Positions 1-7,589 of a DNA stretch of 64,000 bases are shown one piece after another. A program made the translations under genes and the position numbers. Each line of letters begins with the position of its first letter. Position 1 is the first letter of the stretch. The stretch comes from JAEUHO01 sp046350655 (GTDB lineage Bacteria; Planctomycetota; PLA2; JAEUHO01): NCBI GenBank assembly GCA_046350655.1, contig JAXMAB010000011.1, forward strand, positions 82,009-146,008, read 5' to 3'. The notes beneath the pieces are model-generated. The model did not search any database, was not told the DNA's origin, and saw only the letters and a list, made by a program, of their open reading frames with translations.

Positions 1-2145
1 GGCGCGGTCGTCCCGAGCGACGTCGCCGCGGCCGCCGCGCGCGCGCTGCGCACGCGCCACCCGATCCTCATCGACGTCCGGTGCGGGCGCGCCGACGCGG
101 CCCCGGACGGCGTGGACGACGCCGCGCTCGCCGCCACGCGCGGCGCGACCGCGAGCGGGCGGCCGAGCCTCGCCCGGCTCGGCCCGGTGGACGGCCCGGA
201 CGCGTCCCGCGCGACGCTCGTCGTGCCGTGGACCGCGTCGGACGACGGCGACGGCGAGGTCGTGATCGCCACGCTGCGGCTCGACGCCTGGCTGGCGCCG
301 ACGTCCTCGGAGGGAGCGGACGCGTCCCTCGACGTCGCGCTGCTCGACACGGGACCCGACGGCCGCTGGGCCCGCGTCGCCGGCGCCCCGGACGCCGACG
401 AGCGCGGGGGCGTCGACCGACCGATGCGCGCCGCGGACCGTCTCCTGTTGCTCCGCGGCGCCCCCACCGCGGCGTTCGAGGCCGAGCACCGGCCCCGCCC
501 CGGGCCGACGGTGCCGCTGCTCGTCTGCGCCGCGTGGGAGGCGGCGGCGCTCGCGCTGCTCCTCGCGGGGCGGGCGGCCCGCGCGGACGCGCTCGCCCGC
601 CAGGCGACGACGACCCGCCACATCTTCCGCGCGCTCGTCGAGGGCGTCGTCGTCGCGGGCCCCGACGGTCGCGTGACCTTCTCGAACGAGGCCGCCGCGG
701 CGCTCCTCGGGCCGCGCCCGCCCGACGCGGACGCCGACGCGTGGCTGCGCCGCGCGCCGCTCGCGGGGCCGGACGGGCCGGGCCCCCGCGGGTCGCCCGC
801 CGACGTGCTGACCGCGGCGCTCGCGGGCACGACCGTCCCCGAGCACGACTGGCGGTTCACCGACGACCGCCCCGACGGGTGGCTCGCCGTCTCCGGGCGG
901 CCGCTGCGCGAGGACGGCGCGGCCGTGGCCGGCGCGGTCGTGGTGCTCCGCGACGTGTCGGCGCGCCGCCGGACGCGGGCCGCGCTCGAGCGGCTCTCGC
1001 GCGCCATCGAGCAGGCGGCCGACGTCGTCTTCATCACGGACCGGGAAGGGCGCATCCAGTACGCGAACCCGTCGTTCGAGCGACTGACGGGCTGGCGCGC
1101 CGTCGACGCGCTCGGCCGCACGCCGCGCATCCTGAAGTCGGGCCTGCAGCCCCCCGAGGACTACGCGCGGATGTGGCGCACGATCCTCGCGGGCGACGTC
1201 CACCGCGCGACCGTCGTCAACCGCCGCCCGGACGGCGCGACGTACGTGATCGACGAGACCGTGACGCCCATCCGCGACGCCGACGGCACGGTGACGCACT
1301 TCGTGGCCGTGGCGCACGACGCCACCGAACGGGTCGAGCTCGAGCGGCGCGACGCCGAGCTCTCGGTCGCCGCCGACGTGCAGCGCCGGCTGGCGCCCCG
1401 CGAGGCGCCGGTGGTCGACGGCCTCGACGTGGCCGGTCGCGCCGTCGCCGCGGAGGTCGCGAGCGGCGACACCTGGGACGCCGTCGTGCGGCCCGACGGG
1501 CGGCTGCTCCTCGCGGTGGCGGACGTGAGCGGGCACGGGATGGGCCCGGCCCTCCTCATGGCGGAGACGCGGGCCTACCTGCGGTCGCTGGCCGCCACCG
1601 ACCTCGCCCCGCACGTGATGGCGGACCGCCTCGAGGGGTTCCTCCGCTCCGACCTGCCCGACGCCATGTTCGTGACGATGCTGCTCGTCGAGGTGGATCC
1701 CGCGACGCGGACCACGCGGTACCACAACGCGGGCCACGTCCCCGGCATCGTGATCGCGGCGGACGGCACGGTCGTCGCGAGGCTGACGCTCTCGGGCCGG
1801 GTGCTCGGGTTGGACGTCGGCCCGGACCGCGTGACGCGCGACGGGCCGACGCTCGTGGACGGCGACGTCCTCCTGCTGGCGACGGACGGCGCGACGGAAT
1901 GCCCCCGACGCGACGGCGAGCCCCTGGACGAGGAGGGCGTCGTCGACCTGGCGCGCGAGCTGCGCGCGCGGCCCGCCGCCGGCATCGTCGAGGGGATGCA
2001 CGCCGCGCTGGCCGACGTCTCGGGCGGCGCGTCGCGACGCGACGACGTCACGCTCGTCGTGGCGAAGGCCGTCCCGCGCGGCGCGCCGGGCCTCGCGGTC
2101 GCGAGGGTCGGGGATCGGTCCCCCGCGGGCCCCGAGGCCGCGTGA
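1..2145 (+). CDS. PAS-domain SpoIIE-type (PP2C) phosphatase, 5' end missing
   Basis: Serine/threonine phosphatase of the SpoIIE/RsbU class, which usually acts on anti-sigma-factor antagonists in partner-switching pathways. The reading frame is open from base 1, so the true start is outside the window; an internal GTG lies at 112. In order: a CHASE-like sensor segment (about 1-500), a hydrophobic membrane helix (about 510-575), a PAS domain (about 604-970), a second PAS domain (about 1000-1330, with VVFITDREGRIQYANPSFER), then the phosphatase domain (about 1360-2090) with ADVSGHGMGPALLM and a terminal RRDDVTLVV motif carrying the metal-binding Asp. The usual GGDFWD metal motif reads SGDTWD here. 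A copy of the dispersed repeat core (CGGGCCTCGCGGTC, 2088-2101) lies in the C-terminal tail. Family assignment is firm; the target is unknown. Confidence 0.9.
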   Translation, partial: GAVVPSDVAAAAARALRTRHPILIDVRCGRADAAPDGVDDAALAATRGATASGRPSLARLGPVDGPDASRATLVVPWTASDDGDGEVVIATLRLDAWLAPTSSEGADASLDVALLDTGPDGRWARVAGAPDADERGGVDRPMRAADRLLLLRGAPTAAFEAEHRPRPGPTVPLLVCAAWEAAALALLLAGRAARADALARQATTTRHIFRALVEGVVVAGPDGRVTFSNEAAAALLGPRPPDADADAWLRRAPLAGPDGPGPRGSPADVLTAALAGTTVPEHDWRFTDDRPDGWLAVSGRPLREDGAAVAGAVVVLRDVSARRRTRAALERLSRAIEQAADVVFITDREGRIQYANPSFERLTGWRAVDALGRTPRILKSGLQPPEDYARMWRTILAGDVHRATVVNRRPDGATYVIDETVTPIRDADGTVTHFVAVAHDATERVELERRDAELSVAADVQRRLAPREAPVVDGLDVAGRAVAAEVASGDTWDAVVRPDGRLLLAVADVSGHGMGPALLMAETRAYLRSLAATDLAPHVMADRLEGFLRSDLPDAMFVTMLLVEVDPATRTTRYHNAGHVPGIVIAADGTVVARLTLSGRVLGLDVGPDRVTRDGPTLVDGDVLLLATDGATECPRRDGEPLDEEGVVDLARELRARPAAGIVEGMHAALADVSGGASRRDDVTLVVAKAVPRGAPGLAVARVGDRSPAGPEAA

Positions 2146-2148
2146 GGA

Positions 2149-2565
2149 TCAGGCCGGCTGCGGCGTCTTGGCGCGCGCGGCGGGCACGACCGAGGCGAAC
2201 GCGTCGCCCACCCGCAGCGGCCGGTCGAACCGCAGGGCGATCTCCTCGATGCGGTCGCCGGCCGCGAACGAGCGGCGCAGCAGCACCGCGTCGCCGTCGA
2301 GGCGGACCGGCGGGGTGCCGGGGTTCGCCGCGGGCAGGGAGACCTCGAGGAGCACGTGGCAGCGGAGGTCGTCGGGGATGTCGGCGCCGGGGCGGACGCG
2401 GAGCCGGACGCCGCGCGCCGAGACGTCGACGATGCCGCCGTACCACTCGTAGCCCCCCTCGAACGGCACGAGCCGCCCGAAGCCCGTGAGGGCGTGGCGG
2501 CGGTCGCGGCGACGTTCGTCCGAGGGTCCGGGGGTGCGGTGCATGGGTCGGGCGCGGCATTGCAT
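2149..2565 (-). CDS. PilZ-domain protein, probable c-di-GMP receptor
   Basis: A single PilZ domain of 138 residues. The two signature c-di-GMP elements are visible: an Arg-rich ERRRDRRHAL stretch near residue 20 (RxxxR type) and DVSARGVRL near residue 48 (D/NxSxxG type). No other domain or signal peptide is seen, so it is probably a cytoplasmic adaptor. It converges on the SpoIIE phosphatase gene with only 3 bp between the stops. A second ATG seven codons in (2544) is an alternative start. Which process c-di-GMP controls through it cannot be read from the context. Confidence 0.85.
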   Translation of the reverse strand: MQCRARPMHRTPGPSDERRRDRRHALTGFGRLVPFEGGYEWYGGIVDVSARGVRLRVRPGADIPDDLRCHVLLEVSLPAANPGTPPVRLDGDAVLLRRSFAAGDRIEEIALRFDRPLRVGDAFASVVPAARAKTPQPA

Positions 2566-2585
2566 CGACCGTGCCGACGTCGGAG

Positions 2586-2617
2586 CCCACGACCGCGTAA
2601 GGACTTACGTCGGTGGG
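2586..2617. repeat. Imperfect inverted repeat upstream of the PilZ gene
   Basis: CGTAAG and CTTACG face each other across a 2-nt centre (2596-2609), flanked by outer CCCAC and GTGGG arms. It lies 21 bp upstream of the PilZ start and about 80 bp after the DegT stop, so it could be an operator for the former or a terminator for the latter. There is no T-tract. Confidence 0.4.
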
Positions 2618-2695
2618 AGCCCGGGAGCGTCCACGGAAATCGACATGGACGTCGCGGGAGATCGACGTCGGCGGCGGGTCGCGCCGCCGACGGGG

Positions 2696-3829
2696 TCAGC
2701 GGCCGTAGAACCCGCGGACGGCGGCGACCACCTGGTCCTGCTCGGCGGGCGTGAGGCCCGGGAAGCAGGGCAGCGAGATCACCTCGGTGGCGAGCCGGTC
2801 GGCGACCGGGCAGGCGGCGGGCTCGAACCGCGCGAAGCAGGGCTGCTTGTGGAGCGGCAGCGGGTAGTAGACGCCGCAGCCGATGCCCTTCGCCTTCAGG
2901 TGCGCCAGCAGCTCGTCGCGACGGGCGGCGCGGACGGTGTAGAGGTGGTAGACGTGCGTGGTGCCCGGCAGCGGCGCCGGGAGCTCGAGCTCGGGCACGC
3001 CGGCGAACCCGGCGGCGTACCGCGCCGCGACGGCCTGGCGGGCGGCGGTCCACGCGGCGAGGTGCGGCCACTTGCGGCGCAGCACCGCGGCCTGCATCTC
3101 GTCCATGCGGCTGTTCTTGCCCACGCGCTCGTGGTGATAGAGCTTCTTCGTGCTGCCGTGCTCGCGCAGCGCGGCGACGAGGTCGGCGAGCGCCAGGTCG
3201 TCCGTCGTCACGAGGCCGCCGTCGCCGGCGGCGCCGAGGTTCTTCGACGGGTAGAACGAGAACGCCGCGGCGTCGGCGAGCCCGCCGACGCGCTTGCCGC
3301 CGACCGTGGCGTCGATGGCCTGCGCCGCGTCCTCGAGGAGGAACGGCTTGTGCGCGCCGCACGCGCGCCGGATCCCGGCGAGGTCGGCGGGCGCGCCGAA
3401 GAGGTGGACCGGCACCACGGCCGCGGTGCGCGCCGAGACGTGGCGGGCGACCGACGCGGGGTCGAGGTTCTGCGTGCCGGGCAGCACGTCGGCGAACACC
3501 GGGCGGCCGCCCGCGTTCACGACCGCGCCGGCGGTCGCGAAGAACGTGAACGTCGGGACGATGACCTCGCGGCGGTCCGCGGGGCGGTCGTCGAGGATCG
3601 CGCGGAGCGGCAGGTAGAGGGCGTCGGTCCCCGAGTCCACGGCGATGGCGCGCGCGACGCCGAGGTAGGCCGCGGCCTCCTTCTCGAGCGCGTCGATCTC
3701 CGGGCCCTTGACGAACGAGTGCTCGCGGAGGATGCGCACGAGCGCCAGCTCGGCCTCGGGCCCCCACGACGGGTACACGCGCTTGGGGTCCATCAGCGGG
3801 ACGCTGCCGGCGGGGGCGGGGGCGGCCAT
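2696..3829 (-). CDS. DegT/DnrJ/EryC1/StrS-family sugar aminotransferase
   Basis: PLP-dependent aminotransferase of 377 residues that adds an amino group to keto-sugar nucleotides. Family motifs: VDSGTDALYLPLRA (phosphate binding), VIVPTFTFFATAGAVV, LLEDAAQAIDA (Asp over the PLP ring) and SFYPSKNLGAAGDGG, whose Lys forms the Schiff base. The length is normal for the family. The start at 3829 has GGAG seven bases upstream. A Gfo/Idh dehydrogenase of the WlbA type lies 2 kb upstream, so the pair could make a 3-amino sugar as WlbA/WlbE do. That is inference; no acetyltransferase partner is present. Confidence 0.9.
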   Translation of the reverse strand: MAAPAPAGSVPLMDPKRVYPSWGPEAELALVRILREHSFVKGPEIDALEKEAAAYLGVARAIAVDSGTDALYLPLRAILDDRPADRREVIVPTFTFFATAGAVVNAGGRPVFADVLPGTQNLDPASVARHVSARTAAVVPVHLFGAPADLAGIRRACGAHKPFLLEDAAQAIDATVGGKRVGGLADAAAFSFYPSKNLGAAGDGGLVTTDDLALADLVAALREHGSTKKLYHHERVGKNSRMDEMQAAVLRRKWPHLAAWTAARQAVAARYAAGFAGVPELELPAPLPGTTHVYHLYTVRAARRDELLAHLKAKGIGCGVYYPLPLHKQPCFARFEPAACPVADRLATEVISLPCFPGLTPAEQDQVVAAVRGFYGR

Positions 3830-3931
3830 GGGATCGGCTCCGGAGGGGACCGGAGTTTCCCCGTTCCCGGGCGCGGTCCCAAGGATCGTCCGTGGGCGCG
3901 CGCGGCCGGAGACGCGGCGGTGACCGCCGGG

Positions 3932-5803
3932 TCAGCGCCGCGCGCGCGCGACGAGCCGCTGGAGGCGCTCCGAGAGCGACGCGAGCGTGAACGGCTTCTC
4001 GAGGACGTCGTCGGCCACGTCGCCGGCGTGCCGGCGGACGTAGGCCGCGTGGTGCCCGCTCATCAGCAGCACCGGCGCGGCGGGGTCCTCGGCCCGGAGC
4101 GCCCGGATCAGCTCGGTCCCGTCCCGCCCCGGCATGGTGAGGTCGACGAGCACCGCCGCGAACGCGCCGGGCTCGCGGCGGCACGCGGCGAGGCCCTCGT
4201 CGACCGAGCCGGCCGACTCCGCGCGGAACCCGAGGCGCGAGAGGAGGTCCGAGAGCATCTCGCGGACGTGGGGCTCGTCGTCGACGACGAGCACCCGACC
4301 GTTGCCGCGCCACAGCGCCCCCTCCACCGGGTCCGCGGACGCGGGTCCGTCGAGCCCGGGCGCCACGGGCAGGAGCACGCGGAACGTCGACCCGCGCCCC
4401 GGCTCGCTCTCGACCTCCACCGCCCCGCCGTGGCGCCGGACGACCCCCACCACGACGGCGAGGCCCAGCCCGTGCCCCTCGCGCTTCGTCGTGAAGAACG
4501 GGTCGAAGATCCGCTCGCGCGTGGCGGCCGACACGCCGACGCCGGTGTCGATCACCTCCAGCGCGACGTAGGTCCCGAGCGGGATCTCCGGGACGCGCGT
4601 GACCGCCCGGCCCGCCGGCCCGATGACGCGACGGACGCCGGTCAGCACCGTCACCGTGCCCGGCCGCCCCTGCAGCGACTCCGACGCGTTCACGACGAGG
4701 TTGAGCAGCACCTGCCGCAGCTGGGTCGGGTCGCCCGACACCGGCGGCAGCTGGACGTCGGTCCGGGTGTCGATGCGCGTGCTCTTGCGCACGACGGACT
4801 CGAGCAGCCCCGTCATGTCGCGGACGAGGCCGCTCACGTCCACGCGGACCGGCTCGCCGCCCTCGGGCCCGGTGTAGTCGAGCAGCTGCCTCGTCAGCTC
4901 GCCGGCGCGGCGGCTCGCCAGCTCGATGCGGCGGAGCAGCACCTGGCCCTGGCCGTCCGCGGGCGCGTCGAGCAGCGCCAGCGCGGCGTTGCCGAGGATC
5001 GTCGCGAGGAGGTTGTTGAGGTCGTGGGCGACGCCGCCCGCGACCACCTTCAGGCCCTCGAGCGCGTGGGCCTGGCGCAGCGCCTCCTCGACGCGCGCCT
5101 CCGACGTGACGTCCACCGCGATGCCGAACACCGCGTCGGGCCCCGTGTCGCGCGCCTCGACCGGCTCGTAGTGCACGTCGAGGACGCGGTCCCCCATGGT
5201 GAACCGCGTCCGCACGCGCTCGCCGCGCAGGGCCCGCGCGACGCTCTCGCGATCCGCGTCGGTGCGCGCGAAGTCGGCCGCGTCGCGGCCGACCACCTCC
5301 GCGGACGACAGCCCGAGGAGCCGCAGCCCGCCGCCGCGCACGTCGGTGATCCGGCCCGCGCGGTCGAGCGTGAAGAAGCACACCGGCGTGGCGTCCGCGA
5401 CGGCGGCGAGCCGGTCGCGCGCGCGCCGCGCCTCCGCCTCGGCCGCCTCGCGCTCGGAGACGTCTCGCACCACGCAGACGAGGCCGCCGCCCTCGAGCAG
5501 CGTCAGCGAGAGGTCCTGCGGGAACGCGCTGCCGTCGGCGCGGCGTCCCGTCGCCGGGCCCCGCCAACGACCGTCCCGGCGCAGCGCGGGCATCACGTCG
5601 CGGTCGAACCGCCGCCCCTCCGCCTCGTCGTAGAGGACGCGGTACGAGCGGCCGACCAGCGCGTGGACGGGGTAGCCGTAGGCCCGCGCGTGGGCGGCGT
5701 TCAGCCACAGGAACCGCCCCTCGGCGTCGTGGATGGCGATGCCGTCCATCGCCGACTCCATCGCCTGCGTCTGCCAGCGGACGACGTCCTCGCCGTGGGG
5801 CAC
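3932..5803 (-). CDS. Hybrid sensor histidine kinase (PAS-PAS-HisKA-HATPase-REC)
   Basis: Cytoplasmic-type hybrid kinase of 623 residues with no membrane helix. Order: PAS (about 15-115), PAS (about 130-235), HisKA with the phospho-acceptor in GGVAHDLNNLLATI (near 260), HATPase with an N-box (LRQVLLNLVVNASE), G1 box DTGVGVS and G2 box GHGLGLAVV, and a C-terminal REC domain (about 505-620) with VVDDEP, phospho-acceptor Asp in VLVDLTMPGRDG and Lys in LEKPF. The attached REC suggests a phosphorelay; a free HPt protein is encoded at 34984-35385. It starts with GTG and has GGAGG four bases upstream. The signal is unknown. Confidence 0.92.
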   Translation of the reverse strand: MPHGEDVVRWQTQAMESAMDGIAIHDAEGRFLWLNAAHARAYGYPVHALVGRSYRVLYDEAEGRRFDRDVMPALRRDGRWRGPATGRRADGSAFPQDLSLTLLEGGGLVCVVRDVSEREAAEAEARRARDRLAAVADATPVCFFTLDRAGRITDVRGGGLRLLGLSSAEVVGRDAADFARTDADRESVARALRGERVRTRFTMGDRVLDVHYEPVEARDTGPDAVFGIAVDVTSEARVEEALRQAHALEGLKVVAGGVAHDLNNLLATILGNAALALLDAPADGQGQVLLRRIELASRRAGELTRQLLDYTGPEGGEPVRVDVSGLVRDMTGLLESVVRKSTRIDTRTDVQLPPVSGDPTQLRQVLLNLVVNASESLQGRPGTVTVLTGVRRVIGPAGRAVTRVPEIPLGTYVALEVIDTGVGVSAATRERIFDPFFTTKREGHGLGLAVVVGVVRRHGGAVEVESEPGRGSTFRVLLPVAPGLDGPASADPVEGALWRGNGRVLVVDDEPHVREMLSDLLSRLGFRAESAGSVDEGLAACRREPGAFAAVLVDLTMPGRDGTELIRALRAEDPAAPVLLMSGHHAAYVRRHAGDVADDVLEKPFTLASLSERLQRLVARARR

Positions 5804-5904
5804 CGGGCCTCCGATCCCCGCGGGACGCGGGGCTACGCGAGATATCTAGCCCCTCCGGGCCCTCCGCGACAACCCTGTCGTCGCGCCGCCCGCCGCGGAC
5901 GGCG

Positions 5905-6918
5905 TCAGACGCGGATGGCGCGCCCCCCCGCCCGCAGGCTGCGGTCGGCCGCCGCCAGCACCTTGACCACCTTCACGCCCTCGTCGCCGCCGGCCACGGC
6001 CACGGGCTCGCCGCGGGCCGCGGCGCGCAGGAACGCGCGCAGCTCGTCGCGCAACGGTTCCGTCGCGGCGATGCGGGGGATGCGGGTCTCGCCGAAGCGG
6101 ACGGCCAGGGACTCCGCGAACGACCCGGGCTCCCGCGGGACGGGCCCCTTGTCGTGGATCCGGATCTTCTCGGCCGGCTCCATGTCGTCGAACACGGCCA
6201 TCCGGCGGGCCCCGACGAGGGTCAGGCGCCGCACCTTGTGCGGGTCGAGCCACGACAGGTGCACGTGGGCCAGGATCCCCTTCGGGAACCGGAGCGTCAG
6301 GAACACGACGTCCTCGCGCTCGGGCTGCACGTAGGCGGCGCCCTGGGCCGAGACCTCCTCGGGCCACGCGTCGAGCAGGTGCGCCATGACGCTCACGTCG
6401 TGGGGCCCGAGGCTCCAGAGCGCGCTCTCGTCGCTGCGGATGCGGCCGAGGTTCGTCCGCTGCGCGTACAGGTAGTGGACCGCGCCGAGGGCGCCGCGCC
6501 GGACGAGCCCGTGGAGGTGCCGGACCGCGGGGTGGTGCAGCAGCAGGTGCCCGACGGCGAGCACCTTCCCGGCACGCGAGGCCCGTTCGGCGAGGTCCTC
6601 GGCCTCGGCGACGCTCGGCGCGAGCGGCTTCTCGACGAGGACGTGTTTGCCGGCGGCGAGCGCCGCGCGCGCGAGCGGCGCGTGGGTCGGGCTCGGCGAC
6701 GCGATCACGACGGCGAGGACGCGCGGGTCGGCGAGCGCCGGCTCGAGGTCGGGCGAGACGGTCGCGTCGGGCGCGAGGCCCGCGGCCACCTCCCGCCGGG
6801 CCGCGCCCGGGTCCGCGACGTGGAGCAGCCGCGCGCCCGGGAGCGACGCGAGCACGCGGACGTGGTTGCGCCCCCACTCGCCGCAGCCGGCGACGGCGAC
6901 GCCGACGCGCGCGCTCAC
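5905..6918 (-). CDS. Gfo/Idh/MocA-family oxidoreductase, WlbA-like
   Basis: NAD(P)-dependent dehydrogenase of 337 residues, Rossmann domain first (VGVAVAGCGEWGRNHVRVL), then the family EKP motif (GKHVLVEKPLAPS) and the substrate domain. RTNLGRIRSDESALWSLGPH resembles the WlbA group that oxidises C3 of UDP-sugars; the His of GPHD fits the usual active-site position. The start is a GTG that overlaps the upstream lipoprotein stop by 4 bp (GTGA, 6915-6918), so translation is probably coupled. A longer reading frame upstream is only the shadow of the lipoprotein gene. The exact substrate is inferred. Confidence 0.85.
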   Translation of the reverse strand: MSARVGVAVAGCGEWGRNHVRVLASLPGARLLHVADPGAARREVAAGLAPDATVSPDLEPALADPRVLAVVIASPSPTHAPLARAALAAGKHVLVEKPLAPSVAEAEDLAERASRAGKVLAVGHLLLHHPAVRHLHGLVRRGALGAVHYLYAQRTNLGRIRSDESALWSLGPHDVSVMAHLLDAWPEEVSAQGAAYVQPEREDVVFLTLRFPKGILAHVHLSWLDPHKVRRLTLVGARRMAVFDDMEPAEKIRIHDKGPVPREPGSFAESLAVRFGETRIPRIAATEPLRDELRAFLRAAARGEPVAVAGGDEGVKVVKVLAAADRSLRAGGRAIRV

Positions 6919-7475
6919 TTCGGCGCCCCCGAACCCGGGGCACCCGAACCCGGGGCGCCCGACGCCGGGGCGCCCGGGGCGGGCGTCGCCTTCGCCGTGG
7001 CGTCCTGGATGCGCTGGAGGACCTCGAGCGCGTCCTTCACGGGCGTGCGCTTGTAGACCGCCCACGCCGCCTCGTACGCCGGCGCGTCGTCGGCCGCGAC
7101 GATCTGGACGTCGACCGCGTCGTCGAACTGCCCCGCCGACTCGCGTTCGCCGGCGAGCGCGTCCACCTTCGCGCGGGCCTCCGTCGAGAGGCCGCCGAAC
7201 TTCTTCCGCAGGGCCGGGAACATGTCCTCGTACGGGCCCTTGTCGGCGACGAGCGACGCCAGGGCGATGGCCTCGAGGCGCGCCCGATCGGTGCCGGCGG
7301 CGGCCTCGAGGTTCCAGGCCTCCTCGAACTTCCCCGCCGCCAGGGCCTCGTCGGCCTTGCGGCGCACGTCCTGGGCGTGGCTCCCGACCGACGGCGACGC
7401 GGGCGCCGAGAGGTCCGACACGCCGGCGCAGCCGACGAGCGCGAACGCGAGCACCCACGCGATCGACCGGGCCAT
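6915..7475 (-). CDS. Small lipoprotein of unknown function
   Basis: 186 residues with a lipoprotein signal (MARSIAWVLAFALVGCAGVS; lipobox Cys at 16). The body is charged and helical with a TPR-like EAWNLEAAAG segment. The C-terminus is a Pro/Gly/Ala tail of GAPGSGAP-type repeats. GGAGG sits about five bases before the ATG. It is coupled to the Gfo/Idh gene by a 4-bp overlap, which suggests co-expression but does not give a function. Confidence 0.7.
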   Translation of the reverse strand: MARSIAWVLAFALVGCAGVSDLSAPASPSVGSHAQDVRRKADEALAAGKFEEAWNLEAAAGTDRARLEAIALASLVADKGPYEDMFPALRKKFGGLSTEARAKVDALAGERESAGQFDDAVDVQIVAADDAPAYEAAWAVYKRTPVKDALEVLQRIQDATAKATPAPGAPASGAPGSGAPGSGAPK

Positions 7476-7589
7476 CGACACCTCCGGGGGCCGCCGAGGA
7501 TACGTCGGCCGCGCCCGGGGCGCCACGACGGCGGGGGTGCGCGTGCGGCGGAACGGGACGCCGCGCCGTCCGTCCGTACGATGGCCCGG

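Noticed and set aside
2486..6334. A 1282-codon plus-strand open frame over the aminotransferase and kinase genes
   Set aside because: It is antisense to two clear families, is Arg/Ala/Gly-rich without motifs, and arises because very GC-rich DNA lacks stop codons in the complementary frame.
5846..7458. A longer 517-codon Gfo/Idh protein
   Set aside because: The first ~180 codons are the lipoprotein gene read in the wrong frame; the dinucleotide fold begins right at the GTG at 6918.
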